NCBI RefSeq assembly: GCF_047511655.1
Contig: NC_133387.1
Location: 19,214,353-19,278,352 of the forward strand
Origin: Castor canadensis
Lineage: Eukaryota > Chordata > Mammalia > Rodentia > Castoridae
Direction: 5' to 3'
Length of the DNA stretch: 64,000 nucleotides
The translations under genes were made by a program, and so were the position numbers. The notes beneath the pieces are model-generated. The model saw only the letters and a program-made list of their open reading frames with translations, had not been told where the DNA came from and ran no database searches. Below are positions 42,901 to 54,000 of this stretch, piece after piece. Position 1 is the first letter of the stretch; each line of letters begins with the position of its first letter.

Positions 42901-45862
42901 TAACTCATGTTCTCTTAACCTTATAAAGCAGATATTATTACTGCTTGATTTTATGTTGAGAAAACTGAGGCACAGAGCAATTAAAGAACTTGCCCAACAC
43001 TGCATAGCAGGTGAATACATGCACAGGCACACAGAAGGTAAATGATAGGGAAGATGAAGGAAAAATAGTAATTCAAAGGTTATGTTGTGTCAACAATTCA
43101 AATTTGGAGTTGGACGCCAGTGGCTCAATCCTATAATCCTAGCTACTCAGGAGGTAGAGATCAGGAGGATGGTGGTTCAAAATCAACCCCAGCGAGTAAT
43201 TCTTGAGACCTTATCTCAAAAGCTCAAAAGCAGGGCCCAACACAAAACAGGGTAGAGTGGCTCAAGTGCTAGAACACCTGCCTAGCAAGTTATGTGTGAG
43301 GCCCTGAGTTCAAACTCCAATACTGCCCAAAAAAACCCCAAAATATTTCAAATTTGGGAAATTCACGGCATGTGAAGAAAGAAAGAAGTCAGAACTGGAC
43401 GGGAAAGGATAATGGGTCCAGACAATGTGGAGTCTGAGATAGTGGTATACAAGAGATGCTGACAGTTGATACCAGGGAAGTGGAACCCAGAGAAAAGGCC
43501 TCAACATAGTTTTGAAGCTATCAGCAAAGAGGTGAAAGGTGACAGCGTGACAAGGAACACACTTTGGAGAGAAGAGCAGATGGTCAAGGACTGAGCCTTG
43601 AGTAACAGAGTAACCAACAGCAGGGAAAAGCGGCCAGGAGAGATTAGACAGAGGCTTCCCAACTGGTACATTCACATACGATCCCCTTAGCCTGGACTGT
43701 GGCCAGCAACCAGAGCTAGTCACCTTTATTATGTGCAGGTTTTTCATAAAAAATAACTGTGGCGTGTTATAATGTGAAAGAATGCCAGGTAGTATCGAGA
43801 CACAGGATCCAAAAACCAAAAGGAGGAAGGATTAACAAGATGATTTGAGTACCTAAGGCTGCTGATTTACAGAGGTAAGAGCAACAATCGACAACAATAA
43901 CACAGAACAGGCGGTGTGCACAAAGCCAAAGCAGCACTATCACATTAGACTTCCTTTGGAAAGCTTCCTTAGAAATGACTAGCTAAACTAGATACAACTT
44001 GTGGAAATGAGGATGATGGGTGAATATTTTAATCCAAGGAGAAAGAAGCACAAGGAACACAATCAAGTACAGTGGGTTTTCAACAGTGATCCGAGGAACA
44101 ACTCCATAGGAAGCATGCTGGAGGGTTCCAAAGTCTGCGAGAACAGGGCATATGCTTACCTTGTGACAGCTCCACCACTTCCACGCCTCTCCTATCACCT
44201 ACTCTTCTGAGGAAAGCTAATGCTCACTCCTGAGAAGAAACTAATCAAAGCTCAACTGAGGTCTTGCAAAAAGCGAAAGTGAACAATATCTCAATCTTTA
44301 AAGTGCCACTGTCTTAAGTAGTTAATGTATTAACTCCTTTTCAGTCCTTATAACAAAACCAGGAGGTGCATCTCCATCTTCAGGTGGAAACTGAAACACA
44401 GAAAATAGGACATGATGGCCAGTGTTTTCTACGTGAAATAACGGAAGCAAAGAGAAAGATGTGCCTGAGTTAAGAGTTAGTGAATCATTTGACAGAGGTG
44501 GAAATGTGAAAAATAATGCCTTACACTTCTTCTATCAAAGCAACTGGGCAGGAGGTGGAGACCAAGGGGCGAAAGAACATCAGTGTCCAGTTAATGCTGA
44601 GCTAGGAATTTAAGGAATGGTTTCAGCATCTCCCTTAAATGCTGAGAATGCTAGATTCTATCAGAACCCATGTTTAATACATAGCAAAAGTTTAGTCTGA
44701 AACTAAATAAAATGATAATGCAAATGCACTTAAAAAGTCTGTTGTAATTGAATTAATGCTCTCCCAGTTTATCAAGGAGCAACAAATGTAACGGGAGGCT
44801 CCATTATATCATCTTACACTTGGGGGCTGGTACTGCTTTTAAATGTTTCCGACAGGACTGTGATTACTCCTAACTCCTAAGAGAACACTTCCCTGGGTCA
44901 CTAAAGAAACTCCCAGAGGCAAAAGAGCAGCCCTGTCTTAGCTGGGCAGTTTGGGTGAAGGATCCTCTCTTTTGGCAAACTGGATTTAAGGACCAATTAC
45001 CATCTTTCAAAAGGACGTGGAAAAGCAGCTCCTCCTCGGAGCATGAGGTCCGCACTGATCACAGGAAAGATAAGAGAACACCTGTCTCCTTAGAATTAAA
45101 GGTTTAAAGCATCAACTTTTGAACACACTGTAACTTGCTAGATAAACTGTCCCTTGGAAAGGTGACTGGCAAGTCCTGGAACCCTCACCAGGCAACTCTG
45201 GACATACACTGAGTTTTGCCGGACAGTAGGGTTTTAACTCAAATGAGGAGCGATGAGAAACCATCTGCTCCCTCACAGTACTCATTCCATGCCTCCCCCA
45301 CCCCAAAGCCAAAAAAAAAACCCAAAAGATTTGGGGGAACCATGACTTGTACACCAGTGTCTCGCTCACTCCTCAGGGTCTTTCGTACTTCGAAAAGTAC
45401 GAAAGGTCTCATGAGGCGCCCTCGGCCTGTCGCTCTGACCGGGAGTGGCTGGCTAGTGGCCCTCTTGCCTTCTCACAAATGCCAACCAGAGGCGCTAAGT
45501 CGGGGCTGGAGTCTGTGCCTATGTTAGGGATCAGAAAAGCAGGGGGGGGACGCCACACAGCGTCACCAAGGACCAGACTTTAATACGAGCATTACACAAT
45601 AAGCACACCATACGTAGCTTGGAAAACAATGTTCTCCTGACCCCTTCAGGTTTTAGGAACATGGATGCCTGCAGATAAACACTGGCAAAGAGACTGGGAG
45701 AGACGTGAGAAAACCCCACGGTCCACCCCGAGGCTAAGACAGGCGCGGAGACCGCAAGCCCGACCTCTGCCAATGCTGGCGCTGCGAGGTCCGAGTCTCT
45801 GAGGAGACCCCCTGCTGCGGGCCCTGCTCCTTGGCTGCTCCACTCACCAGGAACTGGAGCAT
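36839..45862 (-). CDS. STMP1: STMP1, short transmembrane mitochondrial protein 1 (complete, 3 exons)
   Basis: Coding exons on the minus strand: 45862-45848 (MLQFL), 37864-37811 ([18 protein letters not shown]) and 36913-36839 ([24 protein letters not shown], stop). This gives 47 residues, the usual length of this microprotein family (human C7orf73). All junctions are GT-AG and phase 0. The N-terminal half is a hydrophobic, glycine-containing single membrane segment; the C-terminal half is a lysine/glutamate-rich amphipathic tail. Family knowledge places it in the mitochondrial membrane. The reading frame is too short and too split to show as a normal open frame, so it was found by reading the CpG-island start and the conserved tail. 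The ATG was chosen because it lies just after the CpG-island leader and matches the family N-terminus. Confidence 0.95.
37811..37864 (-). CDS. STMP1: STMP1 coding exon 2 (membrane segment)
   Basis: 54 nt, 18 codons, acceptor ttctttcag and donor gtaagtgg on the minus strand. It encodes [18 protein letters not shown], the conserved transmembrane segment. Confidence 0.96.
39430..39612 (+). repeat. Composite SINE
   Basis: cctataatcctagctacttg and ggatcaggaggatcc modules plus a truncated 'gtgtggctcaagcag' unit and A tail. Confidence 0.8.
40235..40677 (+). mobile_element. Composite SINE inserted in L1, itself interrupted by 7SK
   Basis: It starts ccttgcggaggtggctcatg and ends gagctcaaaccccagtaccg plus A tail. 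The target duplication is aaaaaggaataaag on the left (about 40221-40234) and aaaaaggaatgaag on the right. Its tRNA-like half is split at 40396-40626 by 7SK sequence. Confidence 0.9.
40396..40630 (+). pseudogene. RN7SK pseudogene: 7SK small nuclear RNA pseudogene (5' two-thirds)
   Basis: It begins exactly at the mature 7SK 5' end (ggatgtgagggcgatctggc). It keeps 'ggctggctagg', 'ccttcctccctcac', 'gaagaggacgaccatccc', 'tacgagtagctgcg' and 'agaacctccaaacaagctc'. Most differences from the human RNA I remember look like decayed CpGs. The remaining third of 7SK is absent. It is not a functional gene: there is no 3' hairpin, no terminator, and it sits inside a SINE. Confidence 0.93.
41225..41325 (+). 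mobile_element. L1-type 3' end, same family as 17020-17115
   Basis: cttgttcaaagtatactgta, 'ttgtcacaatgaaac' and 'gtatgctaattaaaagtaa' repeat the copy near 17.05 kb. Confidence 0.6.
42272..42585 (+). mobile_element. MER2-like (Tigger/pogo) DNA transposon
   Basis: ggattggttccaaaatccct, 'catctgcagatgctc', 'ctttaaatcctctc', 'cctaatacaatgcagat', 'tacatgttcaatagag' and the ending 'ggagggctgactgta' follow the MER2 consensus in order. Confidence 0.75.
42724..42745. repeat. Perfect 22-bp palindrome
   Basis: The half-site CTATACCAGCT is followed immediately by its reverse complement AGCTGGTATAG. Confidence 0.97.
42845..43030 (-). repeat. MIR remnant
   Basis: 'aactgaggcacagagcaatt' and 'aagaacttgcccaacac' match MIR in antisense. 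Confidence 0.8.
43113..43345 (+). repeat. Composite SINE with target duplication
   Basis: ggcgccagtggctcaatc-like head, 'cctagctactcaggagg', 'ctgcctagcaag' and 'gttcaaactcc' tail. It is flanked by ttcaaatttgg on both sides. Confidence 0.88.
45380..45405. repeat. Inverted repeat 11-4-11 with CpGs
   Basis: CTTTCGTACTT, loop CGAA, then AAGTACGAAAG. The arms are perfectly complementary. It lies in STMP1 intron 1, on the CpG-island shoulder. Confidence 0.96.
45848..45862 (-). CDS. STMP1: STMP1 coding exon 1 (15 coding nt)
   Basis: ATG CTC CAG TTC CTG followed by the donor gtgagtgg, read on the minus strand. Only five codons precede the 8-kb intron. The 5' UTR continues into the CpG island above 45862. 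Confidence 0.93.
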
Positions 45863-46037
45863 GATGTCGTCAGAGAAGGCGAGGAGGGCGCGAAACGTCC
45901 CACAGCTCCAAGGCCGCTCCAGTCCTGCCCCCCCCACATCTCCCCGCCCGACCCGGCGCGAGGGCGGAACCCGCCATCAGCTTCCGGGTCACGCCCCGCC
46001 CCGCCTGCCTTGTGCCCGGAAGCGGCTCGCAGCGCCT

Positions 46038-46053
46038 TGGCGCCCCCTGGCGG
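46038..46053 (-). promoter_or_regulatory. CTCF-like motif
   Basis: On the minus strand this reads ccgCCAGGGGGCGCCaa, a close match to the CTCF core (CCASNAGRKGGC). It sits at the upstream edge of the CpG island, about 200 bp from the solo LTR. Confidence 0.6.
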
Positions 46054-46257
46054 AATGAGCCAGGCTCACCGCCTGAACCAGGGTAGCGAGGTGCTCTGAG
46101 CATCGGCCTTCGGTGAACCTGTACACAGCCAAGCTTAAGGGTCCCCGGCTTAGAAGACAGAATGAGGCAGGGGGCCTGTCCAGTGTGAACCGGCGAGTCA
46201 CCTGAGAGTTTATGCAACACAGAGAGGAAGGAAGACTGTATTTTTCAAAAGTGCCAC

Positions 46258-46597
46258 TGTTAGGTTCCCTGGCATTCTTGGGGCAGGCGGAAGGTCCCGA
46301 AACCAGACCCCTGATTTGACCGCTTGCCAAACTTACCTGCTTGTTTCTCTGCTTACAAAATCTCAGGAACTTCCAGTTTCTCAACTAGGCAGACATGTCC
46401 ACCTGATCCATCTGGCGATCACAGATAAACGGAGACCAGAGACTCTCTCCCTCCCCCATGACTTGGCCCCTCCTATAAAGCCCACTGCCCATCCCAGCCA
46501 AGCCCTGCTCCCTGATCCCAAGGCAGACAGTCCAGCAGTCTGTAATAAATCTTTCTTTTCCACACGTGGCGTGGTCTTTATTCAGCAGTTCCCTACA
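46258..46597 (+). mobile_element. Solo LTR of an endogenous retrovirus
   Basis: 340 bp, starting TGTTAGG and ending CCTACA (imperfect terminal inverted repeat). It is flanked by the 5-bp target duplication GCCAC at 46253-46257 and 46598-46602. Inside are a TATA box (TATAAA, 46474-46479) and, 65 bp further on, AATAAA (46544-46549), in the right order for U3-R-U5. There is no internal retroviral sequence on either side, so it is the product of LTR-LTR recombination. The class was not assigned. Confidence 0.9.
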
Positions 46598-47159
46598 GCC
46601 ACAAGTGTGCTGTGCATCCTAGCTGAGAACTCAGGAAGGAAGTTAGTAATTCAGTCATGGCTGTCTCTCTAAAGTTTGATTTCAGCCTCTATAAACGGGG
46701 CTCCATTAGCTCACTTGTTCAACAGCGGACAAGGAGGTACAGGAAAGCCACCAGCAATTTAAGCACAGCATTTTCTCATTTCTACTTTTCTCTATACATC
46801 TGCTTCATTGCTCTCCTCACCCCACCCCCAAACAGACAAAAGAGAAAAATACCAAAAAACATCTTTATGATGTCAAGTTGGAGAAAAGAAAAAAAAAAAA
46901 GATAAAACATAAAGAACAAACCACTAAGGTACAGATAAATAGATCTGACACATTGAAAAGTATCTACAACATTGAAAAAAGTTGAAAAGATAACCCGACA
47001 GACTGAAAGAAAGTATCTGCAAAGAAACTTGAAAAAATTAGTCATTCTGAATTTGTAATTATCTCCGATAGGGAAAAAATAAATAAATAAAAGCAAGAGG
47101 AGAAAAAATGGGCAGTAATACACAAAATAGTCAAATCAACTAAGATGCCATTTTACACC

Positions 47160-47790
47160 TGGTTAGTAACAAACAACAACAAAGTAGGACAATTGGAAGT
47201 GTTACCAATGGTGTGGACAAAGGACTCCTCACCCTAAAGATAGGTACACATTGGGGCAACCTATAAGCAAAAATATTGCAATGTAATTGAAAGTAAGGCT
47301 CTTAACTCCAGTGCAGGTGTTTCTAGTTATGTAATATTAAGACGCCCTCTCGTATGTCATATGTGTCATCCAAGGAGAGAGATATGGAGATATAAAAATA
47401 TTTTCATCCTTGCAGCTTGCAAAATATTGGGAACCTAAATGTCTGCCAGTCCAGGAAAATACAAAGCATAAATTAGGGCATTTTTACAATGGGATACTGT
47501 AACTATTCAATAGTCATTGTGCACAAGTATGAAAAATAATCAATGTTGAATTTAAAAAACAACCTGTGAATTGTTCCATACAGTATCATAACACAGATAG
47601 AAAGATTAACAATCTGCAAAAACAATACTATGTGGTGCCTATGAGCGCACACGTGTAGTTGGAAGTATCAAGAATGGGAAAATCAACAAGTTCTTGACAA
47701 TAGTGATCTCTGAGTAGGGGAATGGGATCAAAGAGTTCATAGATTTCAATGGTATGTATCATATTTCTTTTCACACACACAAAAAAGATC
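47160..47790 (+). mobile_element. Old L1-like fragment
   Basis: 'ggaacctaaatgtctgccag', 'gggatactgtaactattc' and 'ctgagtaggggaatggg' resemble the decayed 3' end of an old L1. Confidence 0.5.
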
Positions 47791-48139
47791 TGCAGCAAAT
47801 GAGTAATTTTAAGATTTTATAAAATTAGGTGTATACGAATAGAGTGGATATCTGAATGTTTATTATAGTCATTATATTATTGTGTGACTGAAACAATACA
47901 TAATTTTTAAATAAAGTATTTTAATTGAAATGATTAAAGCAGTGGTTGAAAGGCGGAACAAGATACTCAAAAGTTCAACCCACAAAATACTACCTTGAGG
48001 AACAACCTTACAATGGAGATGTGTGCAGACTACCACCTTGACCAACTGATCAGACTTAATATAGGACTGTCACAGTATCACCTGTACTGTTGGATTCTGG
48101 CTGAAAATGTTTATGAATCTAATCAAAAGAAAGTAACTA

Positions 48140-48360
48140 GGCACTGGTGCTTGTGCCTGTAATCCTAACTACTTGGGAGGCTGGGATTGGGAAGACACTG
48201 GTTTGAGGACAGCCCCAGTGGAAAGTTTGGAAGACCCTGTCTCAACAGAAAAAGCTGGGCATGGTGGCATGCACCTGTCTTCCCAGAGGTGTGGCTCAAG
48301 TAGTAGAGCATCTGCCTAGCAAATGCTGAGTTCAGACCCTAGTACCCCACCCCACCCCCA
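48140..48360 (+). repeat. Composite SINE
   Basis: 'gtgcctgtaatcctaactac', 'gctgggcatggtggcatgc' and the 'catctgcctagcaa' tRNA-like unit, ending in CCCCACCCC. Confidence 0.85.
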
Positions 48361-48633
48361 AGAACCACAGAACCCTTTTCAAAACACTTAGTGTTACCCC
48401 TTAAACCCCAAAACAGGGAAAGAAACTGAGAATAAATATGACTAAACAGGTAACTAAAAGTACTATTTGATTTTGATTGGATCCTATGTTTAAAAAAATC
48501 CTAAAGTACATTTTTAGGCAATTGAAGAAATTTGGGTACAGATGGAATATTAGAAAATTTTGTTTCCAATGCCTTAAATGTGGCAATTCTTTTGTGACTA
48601 GGAATGAAAATATGCTTGTTCTTACTTGCAAAA

Positions 48634-48720
48634 ATAATTTTTGTTTTGGCAATGGGGTTTGAACTCAGGGCCTCATGCTTGCTTGCAGGCGCTCTACCAC
48701 TTGAGCCACTCCACCAGCCT
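48634..48720 (-). repeat. tRNA-derived SINE, antisense
   Basis: 'ggggtttgaactcagggcct' to 'gagccactccaccagcct'. Confidence 0.88.
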
Positions 48721-49582
48721 GCTAAAATACTTTGGATAACAATGTCATGATGACTAACTACACTTAGGAAGAAAACTGGTATATACACACATAAAAAGAG
48801 AAAGCAAAACATGCAAACTGTTGACAACTGGAAATAGAGGTGAAAGATACATGGGTTCATTATACTTGTCTTCTAACTCTTCTGAAGATTCAAAATTTTT
48901 CAAAATAAGTTGGGCAAATACCTGACAAACACTTAGAAAAGGCTAGATTGTGTATTCACAACTTGTAAAGCTCAGATAAGACATATGTACATACCAATTT
49001 TTCAAAGCTACAGTAATAACTAGAGTGTATCTTTTTAATATCCCAACCCCAAAAGATTAACTCTGTAAAAGTAATAAAATACTATACAGGCATTCAGTAT
49101 TTTTTCTTTTTTTGAGGAATGGAAGAGTGTTTCATTTAAACATTAAATCTTTTAAATAAAACAATGTATCTTAAACCTACTTTTTTCCCCTTTTGCCTTG
49201 CTTTGTTTGCTGAAGAGTGCATGCTGTCACTAACACTCTCTCTCTGTGTCCCAGGTAGCAAAATCAATCGGGCCCTGTCCTCTCAGCTGTTAGCTTGGGC
49301 CTATTGTGTCAGTCAAACAGCAGTTCTGCAGTACAATGCAGCTGCAATCCTTCCTGTTACTTTTCCCTGACACACTTATTGCCTCAACTCCTGATCCAGT
49401 TAGCTGTATTTTCAGAGTAAATGAGAAAATAAGATAAATGTTCAGCAAACCTAGACTCTTGATTTCGAATTTGGCTAGTATCTCTTGTGGAAGGCTTCAC
49501 ATTATAAAATGCTTAGTGTCTATGCTCCAGGCTTTGCTTATTATAGCAGAGTGGAGTCTGTGGTCTATATGTTACCATATGT

Positions 49583-49672
49583 GGGCTGGGGATCTATCTC
49601 AGTGGTAGAGCACTTGACTAACATGTTCAAAGCCCTAGGTTCATCCATAGCATTATAAAACAAAACAAAAAC
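49583..49672 (+). repeat. ID-like SINE
   Basis: 'gctggggatctatctcagtg', 'gtagagcacttgacta' and an A-rich AAAAC tail. It has the simple tRNA(Ala)-like ID form, unlike the common SINE here. Confidence 0.75.
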
Positions 49673-50069
49673 CACCACACCTATGGAGCAACAGGTATGA
49701 GGACTACATTTTGGACCTAGTTATATCGCTCATTCATCAACCATTAAGACTTCTATTTACTAATAGGATGTTTTCTCACTAAAGATTAATGCTTATAAAT
49801 GGTACGCAGTAATTAAATTCATCTGCATGACCAAGCCTTTTTAAAAAGTTGCTTAAAACCCATGGAAATCTTATTGTAAGATTAAAGACAAAAAAGCATG
49901 GAACTAAATATTAACTTTGTGCTTCTACACGAGATTTGAGACTCTCTGCCTTCTCTGAAGTTTAACCTGTGTATTAGGCTAAAGTAATAGCAGGCTGGAA
50001 AGGGAAAAATGCACTTTCAAATGACAGTCACTTGAATATAAATGTAATTGGACAAGAAACAGAGTTACT

Positions 50070-50165
50070 TATTTTTATTTTTATGTTTTGTGGTGCTGGG
50101 GATCGAACCCAGGGTCTTGTGCATGCTAAACAAGTGCTGTACCACTGAGCTACATCCCCAGCCAT
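50070..50165 (-). repeat. ID-like SINE, antisense
   Basis: 'gtgctggggatcgaacccag' to 'gagctacatccccagcc'. Confidence 0.88.
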
Positions 50166-50309
50166 TATACTGATTTTTTTGCCTTGGGGTAGCAACCATA
50201 TTAATGAGAAATAGGCAGATCATTAAGTTGAGAAATTTCACAATCATTTCAGAAACAAATCCAAATTAAATTTTCATTTTTACATGCAAAAGCTCAATTT
50301 AAGAGATGG

Positions 50310-50385
50310 CTTGGCTTCTTTTTCTTTCTTCTGAGGAACTGAGGTTTGAACGCAGGGCTCACGTGAGCCACACCTCCAGCCTGAG
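50310..50385 (-). repeat. Degenerate tRNA-derived SINE, antisense
   Basis: 'ctgaggtttgaacgcagggc' followed by 'gtgagccacacctccagcc'. The central part is deleted. Confidence 0.65.
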
Positions 50386-50676
50386 ATAGCTTAGAACATT
50401 TCTATATTGTGTTTTTACAGTACTGAGAACACGATTCAGTAACAGAGCATTGCTATACTTTATTATCCACTCTATTCCATGGAATAACCCTGAATATCAT
50501 AAAAGTATGTACAAAGAGTGAAAAATTAGAATTTTCAGACTGTGCCTTTAATTTCACATTCATAGTATCTGCAGGAGAAAACCACCATTGTGGGTACAGT
50601 CACACTAAGAAGTGCTGACTGATTCCTAGTTAAAATTTCAAAAGACTAATGATTACACATTTTTTTTAAAAAAGTA

Positions 50677-50682
50677 TTTATT
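50677..50682 (-). promoter_or_regulatory. NUP205: Candidate poly(A) signal, NUP205
   Basis: TTTATT on the plus strand (AATAAA on the minus strand), about 170 nt past the stop. A second copy lies at 50459-50464. The nearer one would give a short 3' UTR. Confidence 0.45.
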
Positions 50683-50851
50683 TTTCACTAGTGAGGATGA
50701 AATCAGACAGAAATTTACAGAAAAGATGTCTATATATAAAGAAAGTAATAGTAAAATATTTTTTGGTCATAATTTAGAAACACACTAATCTATAAAAAAG
50801 GAGACAGTTCTCAGCTTATCTCTTCCACAGAAGAGTATTAAGTTTGGGCTC

Positions 50852-51004
50852 TCAGTTTCTTGACATTCTCATTAGGCCGCGGATACGTCTGACAAGAGCC
50901 TGTATGAAACTAGAACGAGATCGAACTTTTGAGTATAATCCTTCAATGTCCAGAAGTTTCTTTTGTAGTGACTCTCCAAAAGCATTGATGGTATCCGACT
51001 GAAG
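50852..51004 (-). CDS. NUP205: NUP205 terminal coding exon
   Basis: Acceptor gatttctag. It encodes LQSDTINAFGESLQKKLLD, then IEGLYSKVRSRSSFIQALV and RRIRGLMRMSRN, then TGA at 50854-50852. The very basic C-terminus is typical of NUP205. Confidence 0.96.
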   Translation of the reverse strand, partial: LQSDTINAFGESLQKKLLDIEGLYSKVRSRSSFIQALVRRIRGLMRMSRN

Positions 51005-54000
51005 CTAGAAATCACACAGATAACATTATTAAAATTGCTGCCTCAAATATTCTTTTATTCTAATTTAAATACCTTTGTATTTTTGTAAAGTGGTCTTTCA
51101 AATATCAAAATACTTGTGGATTTTCAAAGTATGTTTCCAAATTAACATTCACATTTTCTATCTTAGGATACTTTGGTACAATTTTAGCTTTTTCCCTCAT
51201 TACTTTCTATCCTGTATAAATTTTAAAATCTGCTTTAAATGGCAACAACTGTTGATGTTGATGTACACATAAAAACAGTTCCTAAAGGGCTAATGCAAAA
51301 AGTGGTTTTCTTTGGAGAAAGAAGGGGTGTGTGAGAAAGAAGCTTTTATTTTGCAACAAAAAAAAACAAACCACAAAACCTTTACACACCCTCCCTCCTT
51401 TTTAGGGAGGAGGGGCGAAGAGGATGGGAATGCTGGGGATTGAACTCAGGGCCTCAAGCATAGTAGATAAGTACTTTACCATGGAGCCACATCCCCAGTC
51501 CATGCTTTTGTTTTTAAGAAATATCAGAGAGAGGGGTAAATCTGATATATGGATTTACAAAGCATGTAGTTTCACATGGATTTTTTTTGATGCCATACTA
51601 AAAGGGTTAAGTACAAAATTAGGTAAGTCTGCCTTCAATTTTGCATTTACATCATAGCATAAGCCAAATGCGGTGGCTTATGCCTATAATCCTAGCTACT
51701 CAGGAGATCAGGAGGATCACAGTTTAAGACCAGCCCAGGCAGGGAGTTCACAACACACCCCCATCCAAACCAATAGCTGGATGCGGTAGCATGCACCTGT
51801 CATCCCAACCTACATGAGAGGCTGAGAGTGGGAGGACTGTGACTCAAGGCCAGTCCAAGCAAAAAAAATTTTGAGACACCATCTTAACAAAAAAAGGCTG
51901 GGCATGGTGGCATACACCCAACACCCTAGCAACAGTGGGAAACTTAAAATAGGAAGATAATGGTCCAGGCCAACCTGAGCCAAAAAAGCAAAATCGTATT
52001 TCCAAAATAACCAGAGCAAAAAGAGCTGGAGATGTGGCTCAAGTGGTAACGTACCTGCCTAGCAAGCATGAAGCCCTGGGATTGTACTGCAACAAAAACA
52101 AAACCAGACAAAAACAAAACACAGCTCAATGAAATTATTTATCCTTACTCCCCAGACCCCCTGGCTTTACAACAGACCAGTCTAAATGAAACAATAAAGT
52201 CACTAATTCCCCATGTATTTATTTATGATGATCTATTCTTTGGCTAATTTTACATATGACCTCACCTAGCACTAGCTTCCCTAAACAAGCCTAGCCAAAA
52301 CAGGAACTCCTTTTTATAAAGTCACTAAAGGGCAATCGTAGTCAGGCTAGGATTAGAGCATGCTATCAAGGACATTTACCTAGCTGGGTCTGGCCCACCC
52401 TTTAGCTTTAAGAAAGCCAGCAACAAAGGTGGATGAGGGAAGAGTAGATGCTTTATTGAATACAGGTGAGAACTTTCAGATCTAGCCCAGTCTCGAGATC
52501 CAGCTGTAATTTATTTGCCCTAATATCACATACCCCGGTAACTGCTTTGCTACAAACAAGACTGAAAATAGTTTAATGAGGTTTTCATTGTTTTTCAAAT
52601 GCTCTTCATTTTTTCCACTAATTAAGCTGTTACTAAGATCATAATGTCACATTGTTTTTATAGAATATAGTGGAATATTTAATGGTTGCTCTCAATCTCT
52701 ATATTAAATTAATTCCTAAAACTTTAAATATTAAATGATACTTTTGCTTAAAAACTCTACAAAGCTAATCAAAAGACAGGAATTTTCAGATTGTGTAGTT
52801 TGGTTAATGAATGTCCCTCCCCAAAGGTCCATGTGTTAGAGGTTTGTCCCTATAGTGATGCCACTGAAATTGATTATCTTTATTAACATACCAGGTTTTC
52901 CTACTTGTGTAGAGGAAAAAGGGTATGTGAATAGAACCTTACCTGGTCTATATCATGTTGGCTCACTACAGCCAGCCCACTTCTAAAATCCAGATTGGTA
53001 TCTGAGAAGGAATCTAGAGACAAAAGACATAATCAAACCAGCTTTTCAAATAAAAAATCTACTACACAGTGCTGACAATAAACAACAGTCAATGAACAAC
53101 AGTAGCATGAAAAACACAGGTCAAGCTTGGGAACTCAAGTTTTCAACTTTCAGGAATGGACGCCCAAGGAAGCATTTCACTAGTCCAGGCCAGGGTTCTC
53201 AAGCTTTTCTTCTGTCTCTTCCTACCTAAGGGATCTAATACATGTTGCTGGTCAGAGACTCACTCCAGCAATAAGAACCACCATGGTCTAGTGCCTGACT
53301 TTCTATTTTTCCGGAACATTATTTGTGACAGGGAAGTCTGACTGGTTTAGCCCTTAACTGCAAGATGCTGAGAAACAGCTGATGGGAAGGCTCTATAGTA
53401 TTCGTGACTCAGCATCATTCCCCATGGACAGAAAGTAACACACACACACACTACGTCTACTAGCTAAGTAGCTCGCAATTACCCAAATTCCTCTTAGTAA
53501 CCTGAAGTTAAAAAGTAAAGATAGCTCAGTGCGGTGACACATGCCTGTAGTACCAGCTACTTGGGAGGAAGAGGGGGAGGATCACTTCAGCCCAGGACAT
53601 TGAGAAGAGACTGGTCATCTCAAAAACTAAATAAAAAAATAAAAATTAAGGAACTAGTTTGTCAAGGCACTAAAATGTATAGACATTTACAGTTCACCAA
53701 TTTTCAGAATCAAGTTTACCTTGTAGTCTTCTGCTTTTAAATAAGGTCCTGGAGGCAAACAAGGTATCTTGGGAATCTGTGGGCGTGCAATGTAACAAGT
53801 AGTACTCCAGGTGGCGCCAAAGAATAAATAGGCAGGTCTCTATAATAACTACGAGCCAGACTGAAGGACAATATTTTCAACATATACTTTTTATATACTA
53901 GTTTCTGAGGAGGAGAGAAAGGACAGCCTGTACTCACTTAGTTGTGTAGCCACAACCCTAGGGAGATTCCCCTGAACATACTTCCAGGGAAGCAGCAAGG

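Larger units (their letters stand above)
45680..46080. promoter_or_regulatory. STMP1: CpG-island promoter of STMP1
   Basis: This is the only GC- and CpG-dense block in the window, centred on the STMP1 start codon, with a CpG-rich shoulder from about 45365. There is no TATA box. Elements seen are a YY1-like CCGCCATC (45971-45978), ETS-type CTTCCGG (45981-45987) and CCGGAAGC (46016-46023), and a GC-box run at 45992-46004. This is the layout of a housekeeping promoter. Transcription probably starts near 45900-46000 on the minus strand. Confidence 0.85.
46603..50650. other. Intergenic spacer STMP1 upstream / NUP205 downstream
   Basis: No coding exon was seen. It contains L1-like debris (about 47160-47790), SINEs at 48140-48360, 48634-48720 and 49583-49670, and antisense SINEs at 50070-50165 and 50310-50385. 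All are described separately. Confidence 0.6.

Noticed and set aside
43310-43819. Minus-strand 169-codon open frame in STMP1 intron 1
   Set aside because: It partly overlaps SINE sequence, has no known domain and no splice-supported continuation. I could not tie it to a known processed pseudogene.
45870-46220. Open frames over the CpG island
   Set aside because: Long frames are expected by chance in GC-rich DNA. The STMP1 start accounts for this region.
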